Assembly: GCA_946902985.2 (NCBI GenBank)
Contig: OX336392.1
Span: 17,396,716-17,460,715 of the forward strand
DNA: 64,000 bases
Direction: 5' to 3'
Source: Meconema thalassinum
Taxonomy: Eukaryota > Arthropoda > Insecta > Orthoptera > Tettigoniidae
Shown: positions 60,360 to 64,000 of the stretch, one piece after another
Numbering within the stretch: the first letter of the stretch is position 1
Layout: every line of letters begins with the position of its first letter
Translations under genes and position numbers: made by a program
The notes under the pieces: generated by a model
What the model saw: the letters and a program-made list of their open reading frames with translations, nothing else
Told to the model about the DNA's origin: nothing
Databases searched by the model: none

Positions 60360-61080
60360 CCCCACGAACCAGACCAATAGTGTTCTCATTACAAGTTTTG
60401 ACAGAAACGGTGACGTTCTCGCCTGCTGGTTCCAAGGTTGCAGGATTGAATTATGGCGCAGTCAGTTGATATTCCGGCCGAAGTCGTCGGATTTTTTAAG
60501 AGCGTTAAAAATCCCTCAGTATGCCTTCCTTCGGAGGGGAAGTAAAGCCAGCGGTCCCATGTCATCGATTTATGGCATGCAAAAGATCCTTCCACTAACT
60601 ACAATTGTGTGAAGCTAAATTGTAGGTTAGATTTGACTAACGCTCCTAGGTTCCAACGTTCATCGCCAGGAGCCGACTGCGGTGTGATCTAGTAACCAAG
60701 TTCAGAACTAGTTGTCGTTGACGATGGCGTTTGGTAGCAAACTACTTGAAAATTGAATGTCTGCAGTCCTTATTTGTATTAAAAACAGATAACACTCACT
60801 AATTCAGCCATCACAATTAACACCGGTTATCAGACAGATTCTACACACACCCAAAGCACACGGGGCTACATGACCGCGTTGTCACAGCCCCTAAACTAAG
60901 GAACCATCCAACCAACCATCAATTGTCATTTGAGGGTGCGCAAATGCGGGGGAGCCGTATCAGTAGATTTATTGGCACTTTAAAGATCCCCTTTGGGGCA
61001 AAATTCCGGCACCCCGGCGTCTCTAAAAGCCGCGGTAATTAAAAGGGACGTAAAACCAATAGCATAATGACGATTTTATC
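60360..61080. mobile_element. Cluster of SINE fragments
   Basis: 60360-60610 has a tRNA-SINE-like layout (CTGCTGGTTCCAAGGTTGC, GCGCAGTCAG, GGCATGCAAAAGATCC). 60780-60900 matches the family C tail (GGTTATCAGACAGATTC, CACGGGGCTACATG). 60960-61080 has CAAAATTCCGGCACCCCGG and GGGACGTAAAACCAATAGCA, a SINE-end type. All are fragments. Confidence 0.5.
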
Positions 61081-62148
61081 ATTGTGTGAAATCTACAGTA
61101 AACATAATTGGACATCCCGGATTTATGAGTGAAACGAAATAGGCTAAGCTAATTCCACTAGACTGTCCTCACGTAAATGTATCTTATCTGCATGAGTCAT
61201 GCAAGGAGTTACAGCATGCCTGGTGAGCGGTGAATCCCTAGCCATTTCAGTGTTTCTTACCCTGGTATTTGTGCCTTACCAGCCACTGTAGGAATCTGTT
61301 CGGGCTCGAGCCGTGCAACGACCTTTTAGCGAGTGCTGCTATACGGTGTTGGTACGCTTTGCATTTCCCGCGTAGTAGGCTACACAGTAGAGCTGGATTT
61401 TTTGAATTATTAAAGGGCAAAGTTATCAATATTATTTATTCTTACGCACTATTTTTATATGTGTAATAACTTAATTTCGAAAATCGACTTTTACCACTGA
61501 TAAAATCCGGTTGTTGTGCAATGCTGCAACATTATCTCTGGCCACTACTTATAGTGATGGGAGCTCACTTGTTTGCGAGTGCGGAGTAAGGCGGAGAACG
61601 AGTTTTCCATCACACATCCTCCCTTTCGTTGCTATGGTAACCTGCTCACTACTCAGAAGAATATATCGGCCCGTTGTGCACTCAGTAGGACGCGTACAAC
61701 GTTATGGCACAATGTATTTGGGATGATCTCAGTCAGGCAACAAGGCTCGGCAGTGCTCGGTAGCAGTATTCCTCTGCCTATCATTCATGAATGTCCTCAT
61801 CTAAAGGTAGTTATCGACTTGAGCTTTGGGACACGGCCTTAATATCACGACAGATGCTCTATGCGCGCATTGAGAGGAAGTATTACGTCAAGTAGTTCTG
61901 TGGGAGAGGAATAATTGGCAGCTTCAATTCCTACGGCACGCGTCAAGTAAATATGCACATGATACATGATTCATGTTAGAGGACTTCCGTGGAGGATGGT
62001 ACATTGTAAATGTCGGCAAATTAAAGTCAAATGGCCAGTGACTTCATAGGGCACAGTGACTCAATAACGCGGGCCCACGGAAATGTTCTTAATTCATTGT
62101 AACATCGTGCTTATTAGCCTCTTGTACTTGGATGTGCAATGTGTATAT
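61081..62148. other. Unassigned host sequence
   Basis: No gene supported on either strand. Confidence 0.35.
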
Positions 62149-63098
62149 TCAGCTAAGAGGGCCATCTCAAATATCTACGGAATCGTCATTCTTTTTCAAA
62201 TTCTTAAATCGTATTAAGGGGCTCATAGGCTAGAACACGGCCTATTTCGCTCCCAGCACATACGTATTTACCGAGAAACCGGCAGCAACTTTGGTTTTCT
62301 AAATTTCGCCCACTGGAACAACTAAGAAACAAGTGACAAGTTCAATGATGTGCTTATTTTGCAAATCCAACGAGTACTTTTTGAGATATTAAAGATTTCC
62401 ATATGTGTCGGCATATTATAATGTGTTCATTTTCAAAATGATTGATGATTGATGATTAACCGGAGTCGTAAGAATTAACATTAGACGAGACGTTCGCATT
62501 GAACTATATGGGCGAGTTCTATTACATTTCTGATTTTAATATGTAGGCCTACATTTAGTCATTGTCGCAGGTCTGCCAGGACTAAAAAAATTCGTAGTTT
62601 ATTTATCCTCTTGATTGAGGTGTTTTCAGATATTTCCGCAAGGATTCAGGACGAAGTGGAGAGGGAGAAAGGCACACGTACATAAGAGACTGGATTTTGA
62701 TTATGTACACATTACAGTAGCCCTATGCATAGTATGGAATAAATGCGGTATGTGTGCTTGTCAACAAGGAGGGCATCACGCAAGAGAACATGCACTTCAC
62801 ATTCCAGCGACTGGCGTATCGCTTTCTGTCTAATGCTGATACGTATGGAAACCTTTAATATCTCAAAAAGTAATTGTCGGATTTGCAAAATAAGCACATC
62901 ACTGAACTTGTCACTTGATTCTTAGTTGTTCCAGATGGTGAAATTGGTATAGTTCCATTTAGAAAACCAAAGTTTCTGCCGGTATCTCGGTAAATACGTA
63001 TGTGCTGGGAGCAAAATAGAATATGTTGTATGAGCCCCTTAATACGATTTAAGAATGACGATATATTAAACGTTTCCGTGGCCCTCTTAGCTGAATCA
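62149..63098. repeat. Foldback element with ~260-bp arms
   Basis: Left arm about 62149-62415 (TTCAGCTAAGAGGGCC, CTTAAATCGTATTAAGGGGC, GAGATATTAAAG) is the inverse of about 62838-63098 (CTTTAATATCTC, GCCCCTTAATACGATTTAAG, GGCCCTCTTAGCTGAA). Spacer about 420 bp, no transposase. Confidence 0.75.
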
Positions 63099-63107
63099 CC
63101 CTGAGTA

Positions 63108-63661
63108 TCTACTAGCAGGAGTGCCCGGCTTCGCCCGGAGGATTTATTTGTTTTATGGATGATAATGAATACTACTACAGAACTGGAGCGCTCAAGGATA
63201 AGGATCGGAAAGCACCAACTCTTATTGCAGCTTATAACCTCAGTATACTGCACCAACACCATCGCCCTTATACAGAGGCATACTATTGTCATGATGATAA
63301 CTGTTTTAAGGGGCCTAAGAAATCTTTTTGCACGAATTACTCCCCGTGACTGCAATTTATAAGCAGCTCGCAATTGTGCACCAGCACACTGGTAGGGGCG
63401 ACGTGATGCAGCCCGCATTACATGGCAACAATAGACTTCGGTATTATTGAAGCTGTTCGCGAGCGCTTGTTCTTCCGACTTACTGAACAAAAATCAATAT
63501 TTAAGGTTACCTGAGAGGTGTAGCCTAATGCTACATAGCCTAAACTATTCCTCCTGAATTTGGCTATCATATACAAAAAGCATTTTTGGAATTCGATTGG
63601 TAGTTCCAGAGATTAGCGCGTTTAAACACACAAACTCTTTCAGCTTTATTATATTAGTATA
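63108..63661 (+). repeat. Interspersed repeat family B, longest copy
   Basis: Starts GAGTGCCCGGCTTCGCCCGG and ends ACAAACTCTTTCAGCTTTATT. It shares its head with 18825-18960 and its body with 34270-34699. About 550 bp, non-coding, class unknown. Confidence 0.8.
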
Positions 63662-63689
63662 TTATATATATATAGAGAGAGAAAATTTG

Positions 63690-64000
63690 TCTGATAATCT
63701 GTGTTATCAGACAGATTCTATACTCACCCAAAGTACACGGGGTTACATGACTGAATTATTATATGTAGCCCGACTGAAAGCTATAATAGCAATTGTCAAT
63801 AAGTCAACACTGGAAAATGGCTTCAAAGCTCAAATTAAGACTTTCCAAATCCCTAAAATAAATTGACAACAGCTACAACCAATCTTACTCCCGGCAAATA
63901 CCGGGATGGTTCCTAACTTAAGGCCCCCTCCTTCCCAATCTTAGCCTCAATTACAAATACACACACACCTACAATAACATAGGTTATCACACACTCCCAA
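63690..64000 (+). mobile_element. SINE family C fragments (cut by window end)
   Basis: GTTATCAGACAGATTCTAT...ACACGGGGTTACATG, then CCGGCAAATACCGGGATGG and TAACATAGGTTATCACACAC match the body and tail of the 19290-19700 family, in rearranged order. Confidence 0.6.

Overview
This is a piece of arthropod nuclear genome, most likely insect. It is dense in retrotransposons, tRNA-derived SINEs, foldback repeats and microsatellites, with spliced exon relics and arthropod-type TATA/Inr promoters. No bacterial-type gene organisation is present. Two divergent Polinton/Maverick elements (adintovirus-like, virus-derived DNA transposons) make up about 37.5 kb of the 64 kb.

Element 1 spans 731-18020 (17.3 kb). 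It has about 1.6 kb terminal inverted repeats (TIRs), AG...CT termini and a 6-bp target duplication AATGTG. It lies in the 3' UTR of a non-LTR retrotransposon whose ORF end occupies 1-585. Element 2 spans 36595-56812 (20.2 kb). It has about 0.8 kb TIRs, termini related to those of element 1, and target duplication CTTGAT. It interrupts the last codons of an R4/Dong-like LINE that itself sits in a TAA microsatellite.

Both elements share one gene order. Protein-primed DNA polymerase B reads rightward. A leftward late block follows: phospholipase A2, an overlapping Cys-rich protein, an unclassified conserved protein, a variable accessory gene (BIR/IAP-like in element 1, an internally duplicated protein in element 2), major capsid, a conserved small ORF, penton-like minor capsid, a core protein plus adenain-like protease, and a fiber-like protein. 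A rightward block of packaging ATPase, a conserved unknown and a DDE integrase completes the element. The set could support protein-primed replication, integration, and capsid assembly, maturation and packaging. Both copies carry frame lesions, so neither looks fully functional as read.

Comparing the two elements exposes features that are hard to see in one copy. These are a fixed TATA-31 nt-TTAGTTG promoter layout, near-leaderless late genes, a small ORF ahead of the capsid gene under codon-level constraint, and a canonical -1 slippery heptamer between the core protein and protease of element 2. Element 2 also has a probable two-exon acidic protein divergent from the polymerase unit, and nuclear-receptor-like inverted repeats at its termini.

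The rest is host sequence: an LTR retrotransposon without pol (22942-30530) inserted into a long foldback repeat (about 22143-32332), a split and damaged THAP-domain gene (32969-34120), several SINEs, LINE fragments, a 332-bp tandem array (inside element 2), and recurrent TAGGCCTA octamers. All assignments are by eye; no searches were run.
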